From Treponema sp. (GTDB taxonomy: Bacteria > Spirochaetota > Spirochaetia > Treponematales > Breznakiellaceae), in the NCBI GenBank assembly GCA_009776715.1, contig WRNF01000100.1, positions 1 through 6,889 on the forward strand: DNA of 6,889 nucleotides, read 5' to 3'. Below, one piece after another: positions 5,146 to 6,889 of the stretch. The translations under genes were made by a program, and so were the position numbers. The notes beneath the pieces are model-generated. The model did not search any database. It saw only the letters and a list, made by a program, of their open reading frames with translations, and was not told where the DNA came from. Position 1 is the first letter of the stretch. Each line of letters begins with the position of its first letter.

Positions 5146-5853
5146 ATGATATACGAATTTGAAGGAAAAACAGAAAAAGAAGCCATCGAGATTGCTGCGG
5201 AAAAACTTGGTCTTGAAAAAGATGATTTTGATGTAGAAATTATAGAAAGCCAGCGCCGGGGCATATTTAAAAAAGGCATGGTACGGATAAAAGTACACAC
5301 CGATAAACAGAATTTGCCTGTTGCAAGTTTAAACAACGGAGAAAAATCATATTCTGCCGAAGGCCAGGCGGTTTTTAGCAATCCGGTTGAACAAAAAGAA
5401 TTTGAAGAAAACATAATAAATTTTGTCGAAGAACTTATAAAACGCATGGGCTATGGCGGCAAGGCTTCTGTTTTGTTTCGGGAAGAAAATAAACTTGGCA
5501 TTAAAATTGATTCTGAATTTTCATCCATACTAATCGGGAAAAAAGGAAAAAATCTTGATGCTTTGCAGTTATTGGCAAATATTTTCGCAGGCAGGCAGGG
5601 GCATGAGGATGTTCGGGTTATTCTGGACAGTGAAAATTACCGTATTCGCCGCGAAGAGTCGCTTGTCCGCCTTGCTTACACCGTTGCAGACCGCGTGCGG
5701 GAAACGCGCAGTTCAATTTTGCTCGAGCCGATGAATCCCTTTGACCGGCGCCTTGTCCACACGGCATTAAATGACATTTACGATGTGGAAACAAAAAGCG
5801 AAGGCGAAGGATTGTACAAACAGATACGGGTGTATTACCGCAGCGCAAAATAG
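5146..5853 (+). CDS. jag: RNA-binding protein Jag/KhpB (Jag-N, KH and R3H domains)
   Basis: Cytoplasmic single-strand RNA-binding protein, in other bacteria a partner of KhpA with roles in cell division and sRNA/mRNA control. Its 235 residues contain the Jag-N domain (1-50, beginning IYEFEGKTEKEAIEIA and with RRGIFKKG at 37-44), a linker to about 85, and a KH domain with the binding loop GKKG at 131-134 inside ILIGKKGKNLDALQLL. A C-terminal R3H domain follows, with the R-x3-H motif at Arg201-His205 (MNPFDRRLVHTAL). The start is supported by AGGGAG (5134-5139), six bases before the ATG. It begins 16 bases after yidC, as in many bacteria where yidC and jag form a conserved pair. Confidence 0.96.
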   Translation: MIYEFEGKTEKEAIEIAAEKLGLEKDDFDVEIIESQRRGIFKKGMVRIKVHTDKQNLPVASLNNGEKSYSAEGQAVFSNPVEQKEFEENIINFVEELIKRMGYGGKASVLFREENKLGIKIDSEFSSILIGKKGKNLDALQLLANIFAGRQGHEDVRVILDSENYRIRREESLVRLAYTVADRVRETRSSILLEPMNPFDRRLVHTALNDIYDVETKSEGEGLYKQIRVYYRSAK

Positions 5854-5889
5854 CCTGTTACAAAAGCGAATTATTGGTGTTTTAAATAT

Positions 5890-6687
5890 ATGAAAAAAAT
5901 TACCTGTTTACTTTTTTTTGCCGTTGCTATACAGCGGTTATTGTGCATTCCGCTTGAAGAACTTGTCGATCCGTCTCTTGCAGTTGTGTTAAGAAAGTCG
6001 TCTGAGCCGCTTACAGAACTGCAGTTTTCCAACCCAAGCCCTAAGCTAATTCCCAAACACGCAGAAATTCGCAATTATGTAAACGAAAATATTAAGAATT
6101 TAAAACCAAGTTTCTATGTGGAAACGCTTTCTGTGTATAAAATACCTTCATCGCAGGCACGGTCGGGCAGATGGAGCGAAACCGAGCAGCTTAGAATTTA
6201 TAATCAGCTTATGGCTATTAGTTCCCTTGCCGGAATACAGTACTATTCCGCAAGCGATAAAACCATGAAGACATTTTATGAAACATCCAGGGTGGTAGAC
6301 GGGCCTGCGGGAAAAAATTACCTTCCCGATCCGCGGTATGTAACAATACCCGCATGGAATGTTCTGTATGCAAGGCAAAAAGACCTAACCTTTGGAGAAA
6401 ATATTTACGGGTTTAATTACCATACCAGCAAAGATTCAATATATTTTAAGCAAGAGAACCTAACAACTATGTATATTAGCATTATTCCTGCGGTTGGAAA
6501 AAACAACCTGCAAACAATAGTAGCCATTATTGATGCAGAGGATTCATTGCTTATCTATGCTGCTGCAATGGCAAAAACAGTTTCTCTTCCGGGAATGGGC
6601 AATCGCGTGTCCGCATCGTTTAGCAACCGGATTATTGCAATACTAAAATGGTTTGCCGCCCGTGCCGACACTGTTTTTGCAAAATAG
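5890..6687 (+). CDS. Exported protein of unknown function, possibly Treponema-specific
   Basis: A 265-residue protein that I do not assign a function. Residues 1-19 (MKKITCLLFFAVAIQRLLC) look like a signal sequence: two lysines, a hydrophobic core, and a possible cleavage near Cys19. The residues before Cys19 (Arg-Leu-Leu) do not fit a lipobox, so an exported soluble or membrane-attached protein is likelier than a lipoprotein. No transmembrane helix beyond the leader is certain, though 208-228 is fairly hydrophobic. Sequence character (RSGRWSETEQLRIYNQLMAI at 91-110, then PDPRYVTIPAWNVLYARQKD at 146-165) recalls spirochaete hypothetical proteins, perhaps the DUF6675 type; this is a weak memory match. 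It starts 36 bases after jag without a clear RBS and may be co-transcribed with it. Codon use is like its neighbours. Confidence 0.8.
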   Translation: MKKITCLLFFAVAIQRLLCIPLEELVDPSLAVVLRKSSEPLTELQFSNPSPKLIPKHAEIRNYVNENIKNLKPSFYVETLSVYKIPSSQARSGRWSETEQLRIYNQLMAISSLAGIQYYSASDKTMKTFYETSRVVDGPAGKNYLPDPRYVTIPAWNVLYARQKDLTFGENIYGFNYHTSKDSIYFKQENLTTMYISIIPAVGKNNLQTIVAIIDAEDSLLIYAAAMAKTVSLPGMGNRVSASFSNRIIAILKWFAARADTVFAK

Positions 6688-6795
6688 GAATAGTTAAAAC
6701 AGCTTGTATTTTATTAATAAGCAGTATAATGTTGAATGAAGCTATGTTTTTATAAGATATTTGCTTACATTTGAAAATTATTAAGGAGTTTTTGT
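6688..6795. other. AT-rich intergenic gap before the lipoprotein gene
   Basis: A 108-base gap with no ORF. It includes a TATAAT at 6725-6730 preceded by a poor TTGTAT (6704-6709, spacing 15), listed as a promoter. GCTTGT (6702-6707) and ATAAGC (6717-6722) can form a weak stem with one G-U pair, not a convincing terminator. Confidence 0.4.
6704..6730 (+). promoter_or_regulatory. Possible promoter of the lipoprotein gene
   Basis: A perfect TATAAT (6725-6730) has TTGTAT 15 bases upstream, shorter than ideal. The -10 match is good and the -35 is weak; transcription would start about 58 bases before the ATG at 6796. Confidence 0.4.
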
Positions 6796-6889
6796 ATGAG
6801 GAACATTACAAAAAAATGCGGGATTATCGCACTATCTGCGTTAATCGTATTTATTGCTGCCGCCTGCAGCACAGGGGATAAGTCAGACA
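6796..6889 (+). CDS. Lipoprotein, N-terminal fragment, runs off the right edge
   Basis: Only the first 31 codons are present. They encode a classical lipoprotein signal peptide: MRNITKK, a hydrophobic core (IIALSALIVFI, residues 10-20) and the lipobox AAAC, with the predicted lipidated cysteine at position 24, followed by STGDKSD. The residues after the cysteine include the acidic/polar stretch common in mature lipoproteins. A strong AAGGAG RBS (6783-6788) lies seven bases before the ATG. The mature domain lies outside the window, so function cannot be inferred; a substrate-binding lipoprotein is only one possibility. Confidence 0.85.
   Translation, partial: MRNITKKCGIIALSALIVFIAAACSTGDKSD

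Noticed and set aside
5013..5447. 144-codon minus-strand ORF across the yidC-jag junction
   Set aside because: It is antisense to two certain genes, with a Phe/Ser-rich translation typical of the reverse of Lys/Glu-rich codons.

Overview
The window looks like chromosomal DNA of a spirochaete, most likely a Treponema-like or termite-gut-treponeme relative. This is judged from the protein sequences (a spirochaete-style AlaRS, YidC and Jag) and the moderate G+C with AT-rich intergenic regions. No database search was possible, so the taxonomic call is an inference.

Layout. Positions 1-637 (minus strand) hold the 5' third of alaS. A divergent AT-rich gap (638-927) separates it from a plus-strand run. 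That run starts with a small protein resembling the DUF6941 type (928-1314) and continues 15 bases later with rsmE, a 16S rRNA m3U1498 methyltransferase (1330-2067). A clear sigma70-type promoter (TTGAAT-17-TATAAT) then opens the classical rpmH-rnpA-yidD-yidC-jag block: ribosomal protein L34 (2246-2401), the RNase P protein (2468-2839), the small membrane-insertion factor YidD (2836-3045), the membrane insertase YidC (3255-5129) and the KH/R3H RNA-binding protein Jag/KhpB (5146-5853). A conserved-looking exported protein of unknown function (5890-6687) follows. The first 31 codons of a lipoprotein, with its own RBS and a possible promoter, close the window (6796-6889).

The block links translation (L34, tRNA processing by RNase P) with membrane protein insertion (YidD, YidC) and RNA binding (Jag). 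rnpA and yidD overlap by four bases and yidC and jag are 16 bases apart, so they are probably co-transcribed.

The most unusual feature is a palindromic element of about 172 bp (3041-3212) lodged between yidD and yidC inside this operon. It has 20-bp terminal inverted repeats. The left repeat supplies the yidD stop codon, the outermost bases fit a TA target duplication, and the interior can fold into a large hairpin and a nested three-way junction. It looks like a MITE or ERIC/Correia-type repeat that is transcribed as structured RNA. A second pattern is an identical TACAAT-N6-ATG geometry at the two divergent genes alaS and the 928 gene, which predicts leaderless mRNAs. No tRNA, rRNA, CRISPR array, full insertion sequence or replication origin was seen.
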